Position numbers and translations under genes: made by a program. Under the pieces are notes generated by a model. The model had not been told where the DNA came from and searched no databases. It saw nothing but the letters and a program-made list of their open reading frames with translations. A DNA stretch of 39,395 bases. Origin: Moraxella lacunata. GTDB lineage: Bacteria > Pseudomonadota > Gammaproteobacteria > Pseudomonadales > Moraxellaceae. The stretch is from NCBI RefSeq assembly GCF_002027545.1, contig NZ_MXAN01000012.1:61907-101301 (forward strand), in the 5' to 3' direction. Each line of letters begins with the position of its first letter. The first letter of the stretch is position 1. This document shows positions 15,987 through 24,377 of this stretch, in pieces.

Positions 15987-16301
15987 TTATTTTGACAAAT
16001 GGTTTTGACGAGCTTGATAAGAATGGCGGTCTTTTAAGGGGTAGCGATGCAGAATTATCGCCGACACAAAGGCGTAGCGGTATAACGGCACCGGCACAAA
16101 ATCAATCCCCGAACCACCAAAGGGCTGACAAGATAATACTCTTTTGATAATCAGTATTAGAGCCTTTGGCGTGGTGTGGGTTGTTAGGGCGGTGTGAGCA
16201 TACGCCGAGCAAGTTGGGTAATAGCGACAGCGAGCAGGAATAAGTGGGCTGATTGCTTTTTGATAAAATCTGACAAGCCGTAGTAAAAATTTGGTTAGCA
16301 T
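15987..16301 (-). CDS. yidD: Membrane protein insertion efficiency factor
   Basis: A 104-residue protein with the family signature near the start: VRFYQKAISPLIPARCRYYPTC, then SAYA and CQPFGGSGIDFVP. YidD is a small membrane-associated helper of YidC. The family usually follows rnpA closely. Here a 263-bp MITE-like element lies between them and ends 5 bp before the ATG, so the leader is element-derived and lacks a Shine-Dalgarno. Confidence 0.92.
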   Translation of the reverse strand: MLTKFLLRLVRFYQKAISPLIPARCRYYPTCSAYAHTALTTHTTPKALILIIKRVLSCQPFGGSGIDFVPVPLYRYAFVSAIILHRYPLKDRHSYQARQNHLSK

Positions 16302-16306
16302 AGCTA

Positions 16307-16569
16307 GGGCGTGTTGAACATTGATAACATTTTTATAAAGTAAGATAAAAATTTGACAATTTCAACCAATTTTTGCATGAAAAATGGCTATCCGACCACT
16401 TAATCGTGTAAATTTTTAAGATTTTAACTCAATTTTTAAAATTAAGTGGTCGGATTGTTTTTCATAATAAAAACTTGTCTAATAGAATGACTATCAGCCT
16501 GCATTTTTTCCTTGAAAAACGGGCGATTTTTCTCATTTTTCATTGTAAATACCAATATTCAACACACCC
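16307..16569. repeat. MITE-like element A, copy 2, with nested 66-bp hairpin
   Basis: It starts GGGCGTGTTGAACATTG and ends CAATATTCAACACACCC, well-matched terminal inverted repeats with TA on each side. It is closely similar to copy 1 at 2648-2849 except for an extra block at 16390-16455. The element sits between rnpA and yidD, and its last base is part of the rnpA TAG stop codon. Confidence 0.8.
16390..16455. repeat. 66-bp palindromic insertion inside element A copy 2
   Basis: Perfect 15-bp inverted ends (ATCCGACCACTTAAT and ATTAAGTGGTCGGAT) enclose an AT-rich centre. The block is absent from the matching position in copies 1 and 3, which read GGCTAAATCTTG. It looks like a second tiny mobile element or a hairpin. 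Confidence 0.65.
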
Positions 16570-16973
16570 TAATTAATTTTAGATAAATCGCTAGGAAAAA
16601 GCATGGCTAATTTTTCAAAAATGTGTGTCAGCTCGCCATGCAGGTCAGTCTCTTTTGTGTAGTTTTTCTTAACAATAAGCACCACATCCACCGCCCCAAG
16701 CGTGGGAGCAGTATGGCGAAAATGTTCACGAGTGAGCCGTTTTAGGCGGTTACGCATGACGGCTAGTTTGACCTTTTTTTTGGTAATGGCAAGCCCCAAG
16801 CGAGCGGGCGTTTGCTCTGGTATGCCTGTTTGGACAAATAAGAGCAGATGTTCAGAGTGGATTTTTTTGATAGGATTATCAAAGACCCGTTTAAAGTCAT
16901 TGGGACTAAGCAGACGCTGGGCTTTGGTAAAGCAAAATGGTGGGGTAGGGGTGCTAGATTGTGGATTTGTCAT
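16569..16973 (-). CDS. rnpA: Ribonuclease P protein component
   Basis: The protein subunit that helps RNase P RNA process tRNA 5' ends. The 134 residues contain the RNR signature (KLAVMRNRLKRLTREHFR) and the preceding RLGLAITKKKVK. It lies downstream of rpmH in the standard order, with a terminator-like hairpin between them that could lower rnpA expression relative to rpmH. The stop TAG uses the terminal G of element A copy 2, so the native end may have been altered slightly. Confidence 0.96.
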   Translation of the reverse strand: MTNPQSSTPTPPFCFTKAQRLLSPNDFKRVFDNPIKKIHSEHLLLFVQTGIPEQTPARLGLAITKKKVKLAVMRNRLKRLTREHFRHTAPTLGAVDVVLIVKKNYTKETDLHGELTHIFEKLAMLFPSDLSKIN

Positions 16974-17083
16974 GATATAAACAGATTAAATCAAGCTATC
17001 ATACAAGGCTTGGCGTGTTTCGTCAATGATTTATCCAACACACAAAAATTTAAAATTATAAACTTTCAAGGCAAAACTTAGAC

Positions 17084-17110
17084 AAACAAAAAGCACCCCG
17101 AGGAGTGCTT
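17084..17110 (-). terminator. Terminator or attenuator between rpmH and rnpA
   Basis: On the minus strand the stem AAGCACTCC/GGGGTGCTT is followed by a T-run. It lies 22 bp after rpmH and upstream of rnpA, so it probably lets only part of the transcription through. Confidence 0.75.
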
Positions 17111-17131
17111 AATCTTTGATAATCTACAAGA

Positions 17132-17275
<144 letters not shown>

Positions 17276-17552
17276 TTATAAGGTTGTATCACAGGCTCTG
17301 CAGAAGCCATTTCTTGTGATGGATTATGTTTAACCAAACAGTTAGGTCACCAGACTTATATTTAGCTATCAGCCGATGCGGTCATGATGGATGTTTGGCG
17401 AAAAACCTATGGATTTTACTAAAAAAACATTTCCAAGTCAAGGTTTTTTATAATATTGTTTTTCTGATGGTGTTTATGTCTGTCGTTGTTATATCGTATG
17501 GATTAAGTGTTATCATTGAAAATGAGTTGGTTTTTAATATATTTTTAAAAAG

Positions 17553-17961
17553 TTATCCACAGATTTGCCACTGGCTTATTTTTTATTTTAATATAAAAAT
17601 AATAATAATAAAGGATTGGTATTTCTGTGGATAAGTAATAAAAATTTATTAAAATCATGTATTTATATTGTTGATAAACCTGTATATAACCTGTGGGAAA
17701 AATGTGAATAAGTTCTTTGTTTTGGTTATCCACAAACTTATCCACAAACTTATCCACAGAAAAATTATCGTTGAAAAATGTCAAATTTGTGGTATTATAG
17801 GCAAAAATTTAAGGGTGGGCAAGTTGGTGTTTGATTAAAAATTAGTCAGAACACCAAGAATTGTGGGACTTTTCGCCTGTTTGTATTATTAATTATTTTT
17901 TGTTTTTATTAAAAACTTATCGTTATGATTATTTTTAATTATAACTTTTTGTTTTTAATGA
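17553..17961. other. Chromosomal replication origin oriC
   Basis: The 839-bp rpmH-dnaA gap holds seven DnaA boxes. Six are perfect TTATCCACA, in either orientation, at 17553, 17626, 17726, 17738 and 17750 plus TTATTCACA (minus strand) at 17703; three of them repeat exactly every 12 bp from 17726 to 17758. An AT-rich stretch at about 17880-17960 is a candidate unwinding element. Gene direction diverges here. From 17267 to 17550 I see only the rpmH promoter region, and from 17962 to 18105 the dnaA leader. Confidence 0.88.
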
Positions 17962-18105
17962 CGTTTTAAGTGGGTGTAGGCACAAGATACAAACATGAAA
18001 AGGTGGCAGTCCAGATGTTGGCCGGCCGCCCAAGTTTGCTTTAAGTTGAATTTTGTTCATCTAAATTTATTATTTATCCAAGTTTGTTATTTGAGTTAAT
18101 TTATC

Positions 18106-19677
18106 ATGAAAAACATATCGCTGTTTGATGAAACCATGCCGGAACACCTACCGTCTGATAAGACGGATGTGGGCATGGATACAAATGTCAGTTATGATGC
18201 TAATCATAAGGGTGATGCCCCTGTCGTCGGCGATAAAGACTTGGCAGGTGGCAGAGTGGGCGATGATGGCATGATTGGCGATGTTCAAAAACATGATGCC
18301 GACGCTGAGCTGTTTTGGCAGTCGTGCCTATCTGAGTTAAAACATGAGTTAAAAGAGAGTGAGTTAAATCAGTGGCTGCGTTCTTTAAAACCTGTATTTG
18401 CTGACGAGACGTTGGTGCTGTTTGCCATTAATGATGTGTTTATCCGTCGTATTGAGACGCATTATTATGATAAAATCTGTGTGGCGGTGGCACGTCTGGC
18501 AGATGGTGGTGGTCGGCATGTGTCAAGTGTTGCCCTGCGGGTCATGCCCCTTGTGCCAAAAAGCGACAAGGTAGACAAAACTCCCAAAAAGCAAAAGCCC
18601 AAATCACCCAAAAAGCCGACGAGCATTGAAGAGAGCCAGCCCTTAGAAGAGCGGTTTACCTTTGAAAATTTTGTCAAGGGTAAGTCCAATGCACTGGCAT
18701 ATAACGCCTGCCAAGAGCTGACTAAAAACCTGACCGATAAAACCGCCAAGCATGACACGCATTTGTATTTTATCTATGGCTCATCAGGGCTGGGCAAGAC
18801 CCATCTCATGCATGCGGTGGCTCACCGCTATGAACGTGCTGGGCTTTTGGTGTGTTATTTTAGCAAAGATCAGTTTTTTAAGGTGACCATTAATGCCCTG
18901 CGTGGGGGCGAGGGTGGGGCAGATTCTCTGCTTCGACGGATTTGTCAGGCGGATTTGCTCATCGTTGATGATGTTCACATGATTAATAACAAAAACGGCC
19001 CGAAAGTCTCGCAGTTTTTGATGACGTTATTTGGCGAATTTACCAAAGGCGATAAACGGCTGATTTTGGCGTCTGACAGACCACCGTCACAAATGCAGGA
19101 TTTTGACACACGCTTTTTGTCACGCTTTGAGGGTGGGTTGTCGCTTGCCATCGAACCGCCTGACATTGAAATGCGTATGCAAATTTTGCAAAAAAAGGCG
19201 ACGTTGCTTGGCATGGAACTGCCCAAAGACTGTGCGATTTTTATGGCACAAAACATGCCCCCCGATGTTCGCCGATTAGAAGGAGCGTTAAACCAAGTGC
19301 GTGCCAACGCCCTATTGGTGGGTGGTGAGGTGACACTCTCGCTGGTACGTCATGCCATCAAAGACCGTATTGAGGCACGAGCAAGAGCGGTTAATGCAGA
19401 GAATATCCGTGACCTAGTGGCGGAGTATTATGGCGTTTCAATCAAAGATTTGATTGGTAAAAAGCGGGCTCGTAACATCGCTCGCCCCCGTCAGATGGCG
19501 ATGGCATTGGTGCGCGAGCTGACCCAAGACAGCTTTCCTGAGATAGGACAAGTGTTTGGCGGACGAGACCATACCACGGTCATGCATGCTTGCGAGAAAA
19601 TTAGCGAACTGCGAGCCGAAGATTCGTCGGTGGAAAAAGACTACCAAGCCTTGCTTGCTACGCTTGAATTTGCCTGA
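18106..19677 (+). CDS. dnaA: Chromosomal replication initiator
   Basis: Binds DnaA boxes and unwinds oriC in its ATP form. The 523 residues include domain I (about 68-135, FWQSCLSELKHELKESELNQWLRSLKP), a Lys/Pro-rich linker (about 150-180), AAA+ domain III with Walker A GSSGLGKT (225-232) and LLIVDDVH, and domain IV with the DNA-binding signature GGRDHTTVMHACEKI. About 65 acidic residues before domain I are extra compared with typical DnaA. The ATG used has no strong ribosome-binding site, so a later start cannot be excluded. Confidence 0.97.
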   Translation: MKNISLFDETMPEHLPSDKTDVGMDTNVSYDANHKGDAPVVGDKDLAGGRVGDDGMIGDVQKHDADAELFWQSCLSELKHELKESELNQWLRSLKPVFADETLVLFAINDVFIRRIETHYYDKICVAVARLADGGGRHVSSVALRVMPLVPKSDKVDKTPKKQKPKSPKKPTSIEESQPLEERFTFENFVKGKSNALAYNACQELTKNLTDKTAKHDTHLYFIYGSSGLGKTHLMHAVAHRYERAGLLVCYFSKDQFFKVTINALRGGEGGADSLLRRICQADLLIVDDVHMINNKNGPKVSQFLMTLFGEFTKGDKRLILASDRPPSQMQDFDTRFLSRFEGGLSLAIEPPDIEMRMQILQKKATLLGMELPKDCAIFMAQNMPPDVRRLEGALNQVRANALLVGGEVTLSLVRHAIKDRIEARARAVNAENIRDLVAEYYGVSIKDLIGKKRARNIARPRQMAMALVRELTQDSFPEIGQVFGGRDHTTVMHACEKISELRAEDSSVEKDYQALLATLEFA

Positions 19678-19692
19678 TGGTAACAGCCATCA

Positions 19693-19720
19693 TGAAATGC
19701 GGTGTGAAGTTTGTTATAAT
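19693..19720 (+). promoter_or_regulatory. Probable dnaN promoter
   Basis: A consensus -10 box TATAAT at 19715-19720 with a weak TGAAAT 16 bp upstream lies in the dnaA-dnaN gap, suggesting dnaN has its own promoter. Confidence 0.45.
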
Positions 19721-19757
19721 AGATATGTTAAATTTTTTGTAAATATTAAGGATTTTT

Positions 19758-20900
19758 ATGAAATTAGTCATTGATAAAGCCCTACTCATCAAAGCCATGA
19801 CGCTCATCATTGAAGCGGTGGATAATCATCACCAAATGGCGATTTTGGGCAACTTAAAACTGGTGCTAGAACCACAAAGCCTGACGATGACCGCGTCCGA
19901 TTTGGAAGTGGAGCTGACCAATGTCATTAGTCTGCCCGAGGGGGCGTGCGTGACGGCAGGGGCGGTAACCATTCCTGCAGATAAGTTTTTTGGCATTTGC
20001 AAAGCTTTGCCTGATAACATGGTCAGCATTGAAGTGGCGGGCAGTCGCTGTCATATCACCAGTGGCAAGGGCAAATACATGCTTAGCACGCTACCTGCTC
20101 AGGATTATCCAAGTATTGGCGAGCCACGCTCAGAAAAGCTGGTTAAAATCGGACGTGATACCTTATTTAATCTCATCAAGCACACCCGCTTTGCCATGGC
20201 GACCCAAGACGTACGCCACTACTTGACAGGACTGCTCTTTGAGATTGAGGGCGACAAACTGACCGCGGTGGCAACCGATGGACATCGTTTGGCGGTGGCG
20301 TATCAAACCTTGGCGGACAGCCATGATGAAACCAAAGTCATCATCCCTGGTAAGGCGGTCAGTGGGTTAGAAAAGCTCTTGACCGACCTACTAAAAACTG
20401 CCGAAGAAAATGGCGACATGGTAACTTTGGGATTAGATAGCGACTTTTTGACCGTCAGTTTAAACTTTGGCGGGCAGATGATGATATCTTTGACCGCCCG
20501 CTTGATTGAGGGTAAATTCCCCGACTACCGCCGTGTCATGCCGACCAATAATGATAAAATTGCCATTTTTAATAAAGACAGCATGGTTGAGGTCTTGCGT
20601 CGGGTGGCAGTGGTAAACACCAAAGACTCCCCTGGTGTGCTACTGCACTTTGTCAAAAGTGAGACGGTGGATGTCATCTCAACCAACCGTGAGCAGGACG
20701 AAGCCAGAGAAGAAGTGGCGGTCAACTACACAGGCGAGCCAATTGAGATTTCATTTAATGAGTCTTATTTGCGTGCTGTGCTAAATGTGTTAGAGGGCGA
20801 CATTCGCCTAGAAATGGTACATCCGACCAGTCCGACACGCATTTATCAAGTGGGCGATGACCACAATTATCAATATGTCGTCATGCCTATGCGTGTGTGA
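19758..20900 (+). CDS. dnaN: DNA polymerase III beta sliding clamp
   Basis: Forms the ring that tethers polymerase III to DNA. The 380 residues are slightly longer than the usual 366 and cover three similar clamp domains. Recognisable segments are the MKLVIDKALLIKAM start, ATDGHRLAVAY and the C-terminal YQYVVMPMRV. A TTAAGGATTTTT leader provides the ribosome-binding site. recF follows 10 bp later. Confidence 0.97.
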   Translation: MKLVIDKALLIKAMTLIIEAVDNHHQMAILGNLKLVLEPQSLTMTASDLEVELTNVISLPEGACVTAGAVTIPADKFFGICKALPDNMVSIEVAGSRCHITSGKGKYMLSTLPAQDYPSIGEPRSEKLVKIGRDTLFNLIKHTRFAMATQDVRHYLTGLLFEIEGDKLTAVATDGHRLAVAYQTLADSHDETKVIIPGKAVSGLEKLLTDLLKTAEENGDMVTLGLDSDFLTVSLNFGGQMMISLTARLIEGKFPDYRRVMPTNNDKIAIFNKDSMVEVLRRVAVVNTKDSPGVLLHFVKSETVDVISTNREQDEAREEVAVNYTGEPIEISFNESYLRAVLNVLEGDIRLEMVHPTSPTRIYQVGDDHNYQYVVMPMRV

Positions 20901-20910
20901 TGGGCAGGGC

Positions 20911-22059
20911 ATGATCACACAGCTTCAAATCACTCACGTACGCAACCTAGCTCAGATAAGTCTGACACTCGCTGACTGTAATGTGTTCGTGGGGCGTAAT
21001 GGCAGTGGCAAAACATCGCTTTTAGAGGCGGTGTTTTTGTTGTCTCGGGGTAAAACTTTTCGCCATCATGAGCCCAAACGCTACATCAGCCATCATCAAA
21101 AATCCTGCACGGTGTGGGCGATGACGGGGTCTGACATGTTAGCAGTGCAAAAAAATCTGGATGAGCGACAGCTGGCAACGACAGTATTAAAACTCAACGG
21201 ACAAAACGTAGCCACCCAAAGTCCGCTGACTTATGCCTTACCAGTATTGCCCATTGATCCCAGTGGCATGGCGGTGCTAGAAGAAGGCAGTCATGCTAGA
21301 CGGCAGATGTTGGACTGGCTGACGTTTCACGTGAAACAGGAGTTTTATGGAGAATGGCTTGCCTATCAGCGACTGCTCAAACAGCGAAATTTATTACTAA
21401 AATCGCCCCGTGTGCGTGAGCGAGTAGGCGAAGTGCGGGCATGGGACAGTCAGCTGGCGTATCACGCAGATAAGCTACACCGATGTCGGCAGGCGGTCTT
21501 TGAGCGGTGGCAAGTGTGCTTTGATGAGATGATGGGGCGACTGCTGCCGCATTATCAAGGCGATATTTATCTGTCTTATCAAGCAGGCTTTGATGATAAG
21601 GTAGGACTGCTCTCTGTGTTGGCGTCTCGTTTGGACTCTGACATGGAGCTGGGTTATACCCGCGTGGGGGCTCATCGTGCTGATGTGATGGTGATGTTAA
21701 AGCAGTCTGGCGATGGCAGGCAAATCAAAAGTCAGGCGGTGGATGTACTCTCTCGGGGTGAGAAAAAACTGCTCATCATCGCCCTAAGACTCTCACAATT
21801 ACAAGTGATGTGTGCCTATCAGCAGATACAGCCTGTGGTGCTTGTCGATGACATTGATGCGGAGCTTGATGTGGGAGCGATGGATGTACTGCTCGATACG
21901 CTACTGTCGCTGCCTTGTCAGCTCATGATAACCAGCTTACAAGATGAGACGGCAAGGATAGTCGCCCAAAAAATATCAGCCCTGCATGAGCCAAAGAGCT
22001 TTAAAAAGTTTCACGTGAAACAGGGTGATATCACAGCAGATAGTGAGTGTTCCACGTGA
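20911..22059 (+). CDS. recF: DNA replication and repair ATPase RecF
   Basis: An SMC-like ATPase that loads RecA at gaps with RecO and RecR. With the ATG at 20911 (MITQLQITHVRN) it has 382 residues. Walker A is GRNGSGKTS (about 28-36); the signature SRGEKKLLIIAL and Walker B VVLVDDIDAELD are near the C-terminus. Two parS-like sites are read as FHVKQ, the first at the position where RecF proteins normally carry an FHVE-like segment. A third supplies the TGA stop codon. gyrB does not follow. Confidence 0.95.
   Translation: MITQLQITHVRNLAQISLTLADCNVFVGRNGSGKTSLLEAVFLLSRGKTFRHHEPKRYISHHQKSCTVWAMTGSDMLAVQKNLDERQLATTVLKLNGQNVATQSPLTYALPVLPIDPSGMAVLEEGSHARRQMLDWLTFHVKQEFYGEWLAYQRLLKQRNLLLKSPRVRERVGEVRAWDSQLAYHADKLHRCRQAVFERWQVCFDEMMGRLLPHYQGDIYLSYQAGFDDKVGLLSVLASRLDSDMELGYTRVGAHRADVMVMLKQSGDGRQIKSQAVDVLSRGEKKLLIIALRLSQLQVMCAYQQIQPVVLVDDIDAELDVGAMDVLLDTLLSLPCQLMITSLQDETARIVAQKISALHEPKSFKKFHVKQGDITADSECST
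21323..21338. promoter_or_regulatory. parS-like site 10 (inside recF)
   Basis: CGTTTCACGTGAAACA, one outer mismatch to the parS consensus. It is read as FHVKQ. Confidence 0.75.
22007..22022. promoter_or_regulatory. parS-like site 11 (3' end of recF)
   Basis: AGTTTCACGTGAAACA, one outer mismatch to the parS consensus. It is read as FHVKQ. Confidence 0.75.
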
Positions 22060-22063
22060 AACA
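22048..22063. promoter_or_regulatory. parS-like site 12 (over the recF stop)
   Basis: TGTTCCACGTGAAACA is a perfect consensus match. The TGA at 22057-22059 inside it is the recF stop codon. Confidence 0.85.
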
Positions 22064-22088
22064 AAAGGGTGTGATAACATAAGCGATA

Positions 22089-22120
22089 AAAAAGAGCTTG
22101 ATATTCAAGCTCTTTTGTTT
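22089..22120. terminator. Bidirectional terminator between recF and the FAD oxidoreductase
   Basis: A perfect 12-bp stem AAAAGAGCTTGA/TCAAGCTCTTTT with a 3-base loop is followed by a T-rich run. It serves two convergent genes. Confidence 0.85.
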
Positions 22121-22135
22121 TATTTAGACTTCTAT

Positions 22136-24064
22136 TTACGCCTTAATCTCTTGGACGGCTCGCCATGCTTGGTCTATTGCCCCATCAGCATAAGGCATCC
22201 AGTCGGCATCAGAGTTTGCCATGTGGATATTGCCATGAGCTTGTTTGACACTGTCCAGTGTTTTCTCAGCAATGTCATCTTTATCAAACAAGACATTGCG
22301 TTCATAGCTGTATCCATGCCCCCAGCGGTTGATGGTGATGGCAAGAATCTTGTCGTCAAGATTCTCTCCTGCCACGTCGTACATCTCACGCAGTTGGTCA
22401 AGGGCTTGTTTTTCTAGGTCATGATAACTGGCTCGGTACAGCTCGGAGCGTCCGATTTTACAGGCTTCACGCACGTCTTTACCTGTGCCATAAGGCACGG
22501 CGATACGCACCATATGAACAACCATAGGTTCACTTGGGTCTTTGGGGTAGTGATAGTCGCCCATGCTCACAGGATAGTCGGTCATGATAAGGCAATAAGG
22601 GGCTTTGGGGGCGTAAAACTGCCATGCACCGAGTTTTTTAAAGGCTTGCCAGTCTTTGACCAAGATTTTGGTATAAATCATTGGCACACGGATGTTTTGT
22701 AAGTGGTCATCCTTTTGGGTTTGGGGCAGGTCGCTATCGATGAGTGGTATCATGCCATGCTGACATGCTAGAATACAGTGATGAGCGTTCACACGGTAGA
22801 GCTTACCGCCCTTTTTGTAGCCTATCATCACGCCCTTTTTGCCGTCGGTTTCGATGTTTTTAACTTGGACAGCGGTGGCATTTAGGCGGATATTGACAGA
22901 TTGCTCGGGTGTGTCAAGTTTGGTGTAGTCAAATTTATCTAGCACGATGGCTTCCATCTCGCTTTTGCCGTTGGCGTGGTCAGGGTTAGCGATAACCGTG
23001 GGTATCATCTTTTTGACCAGTAGGCGAGCGATGGAGGCGTTGCCATCAGGAAAGTGAAAAATATAAGGCTCGCTCTCGCCATCGTCATCGGCTTCTAACC
23101 CTGATAATTCAAGTCCTGCATAGCCCTCATAAAAGGCGTCATAAGCTGACAAACCATCAATGTTAAATCCCCAGTATTCCAAACAAAGCTCTTCCATATA
23201 CGCCATCGCCCCTTGGGGGAGCTTGACATGGTCTTTTAAAAATTTGTCGTAACTGATGGATTGCAGGTAGTCTTCTCGCTCGCTGGGTGCCATGTCGCCC
23301 AAATAGTCTTTGGGGGTGGTATATAGCTCTATCAGGGCGTTTTTGTCTGTATCTGATAAAGGAGCTTTGGCAAACAACTCTGTGGCGTTGTCAGCATTCG
23401 GCTCATCGGGCAGTACCACGCTTTGTCCAAAGGTGGCTTTATTAAAAAACACGCCCTGCTTGTTCATGCCTAGGTTTTTAAAGTATTCTTGGTCATAATA
23501 GGTGTAAAATTTTTGTACATCAATGCCAAGCTCATTAAGCAGTCCCATGGCTTCATCGCTATAATCGCTTGGAGTATCAATGGATTCACTGCCACCATAA
23601 CTGATGCGAAAGATGTCTTTGCCATCAACGCTTTCACTAAACTCATTGCGTTTGGCATGACCACCAAAGTCATCATGATTGTCTAATACTAAGATTTTGG
23701 CATTGGGAAACTTTTTTTGGTAAAAATAGACACTGGCAAGCCCGCTAATGCCTGCCCCAACCACAACCAAATCTACCGTCTCTGATACGCTCTCGCCTGA
23801 GACGTCAAACTGTGCTTTTTTCCACGCCATCTCGTGAGCGACATCATAACTGCCTGCATGGTCGCCACGCAAGCCTGTCAGTTCGGGCGGATAGTTGGAG
23901 CTGGTCTTGGCGGTTGGTGGTGGGGTGTTGCCACTGGCTTTGGGTGTATCTGTCTGTGGCGTGGGAGTATCATCACTGCAAGCGGTTAGTGTGCCTGTGG
24001 CAAGGGAAGTGATGAGTAGGGCTGAGCCGTTTAAAAAATCACGGCGGGTGATGTGTCGTGTCAT
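22136..24064 (-). CDS. Tat-exported FAD-dependent oxidoreductase, spermidine-dehydrogenase-like
   Basis: A 642-residue protein with a twin-arginine signal (TRRDFLNG, residues 6-13), a hydrophobic stretch and a lipobox LTAC ending at C29. It is probably a Tat-exported lipoprotein. A Pro/Thr-rich linker precedes TGLRGDHAGSYDVAHEMAW and the FAD-binding VVVGAGISGLASVYFYQ (near residue 100) with a following FGGHAKRNEF. This layout matches the flavoprotein group that includes Pseudomonas spermidine dehydrogenase. The polyamine substrate is inferred, and other amine or unknown substrates are possible. It is convergent with recF, in the place where gyrB is often found. Confidence 0.75.
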   Translation of the reverse strand: MTRHITRRDFLNGSALLITSLATGTLTACSDDTPTPQTDTPKASGNTPPPTAKTSSNYPPELTGLRGDHAGSYDVAHEMAWKKAQFDVSGESVSETVDLVVVGAGISGLASVYFYQKKFPNAKILVLDNHDDFGGHAKRNEFSESVDGKDIFRISYGGSESIDTPSDYSDEAMGLLNELGIDVQKFYTYYDQEYFKNLGMNKQGVFFNKATFGQSVVLPDEPNADNATELFAKAPLSDTDKNALIELYTTPKDYLGDMAPSEREDYLQSISYDKFLKDHVKLPQGAMAYMEELCLEYWGFNIDGLSAYDAFYEGYAGLELSGLEADDDGESEPYIFHFPDGNASIARLLVKKMIPTVIANPDHANGKSEMEAIVLDKFDYTKLDTPEQSVNIRLNATAVQVKNIETDGKKGVMIGYKKGGKLYRVNAHHCILACQHGMIPLIDSDLPQTQKDDHLQNIRVPMIYTKILVKDWQAFKKLGAWQFYAPKAPYCLIMTDYPVSMGDYHYPKDPSEPMVVHMVRIAVPYGTGKDVREACKIGRSELYRASYHDLEKQALDQLREMYDVAGENLDDKILAITINRWGHGYSYERNVLFDKDDIAEKTLDSVKQAHGNIHMANSDADWMPYADGAIDQAWRAVQEIKA

Positions 24065-24157
24065 GAGTATATCAAATGTCTAAAAGGCAAATTTTAACGT
24101 AAAATTTGTAAAAATCAATGAAAAAATGATGAGTGAAAAATGGCAAGTTTCAAAAAC

Positions 24158-24186
24158 GATAAAGCCCCAACTTGCGTTAGGGCTTA
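24158..24186 (-). terminator. Terminator of the degenerate short-ORF cassette
   Basis: The stem AAGCCCTAAC/GTTGGGGCTT with a GCAA loop is followed by a weak T-run on the minus strand. Confidence 0.6.
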
Positions 24187-24222
24187 CCGTATGGGTTTTG
24201 TAGTCCGTCCATCATCCATGGT

Positions 24223-24258
24223 TCATGTATCAGCGGTCATCCGTGGTGGTATATCCAT
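24223..24258 (-). pseudogene. Degenerate copy of the short ORF seen at 27968
   Basis: It reads MDIPPRMTADT then stop, preceded by AAGGAAG at normal spacing. It aligns with the 20-residue peptide at 27968-28030, and the 70 bp around it are clearly related. After a one-base shift the frame would continue with HEPWMMDGLQNPYGKP up to the terminator. Element B lies between its promoter-like region and this ORF. It could instead be an RNA gene rather than a broken peptide gene. Confidence 0.3.
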
Positions 24259-24288
24259 GTGCCGTCTTCCTTGCTGATGGGTGTATTA

Positions 24289-24377
24289 AATCTCTTTCCA
24301 AACTAAAAATAAACCCTTGTAAGTATTGGGGTTGAAGTTTTTAAAAATCTACAAAAATCAGGGTTTGGAAAGAAGTC
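24289..24377. repeat. MITE-like element B, copy 1 (89 bp)
   Basis: TA flanks both ends; the termini AATCTCTTTCCAAAC and GTTTGGAAAGAAGTC are near-perfect inverted repeats. It is almost identical to 30201-30289 and to the truncated copy at 39358-39395. Compared with the related locus at 28.0 kb it is an insertion between the -10 box and the ribosome-binding site. The frameshifted TauE reading frame runs into it. Confidence 0.75.

Noticed and set aside
17326..17634. Plus-strand ORF of 102 codons inside the rpmH-dnaA gap
   Set aside because: It runs across DnaA boxes in AT-rich DNA, has no clear ribosome-binding site and a Phe/Ile-rich composition typical of chance frames in such sequence.
17692..17700. 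TGTGGGAAA as an additional DnaA box
   Set aside because: It breaks the TTWTNCACA consensus at the fourth position, so I did not count it.
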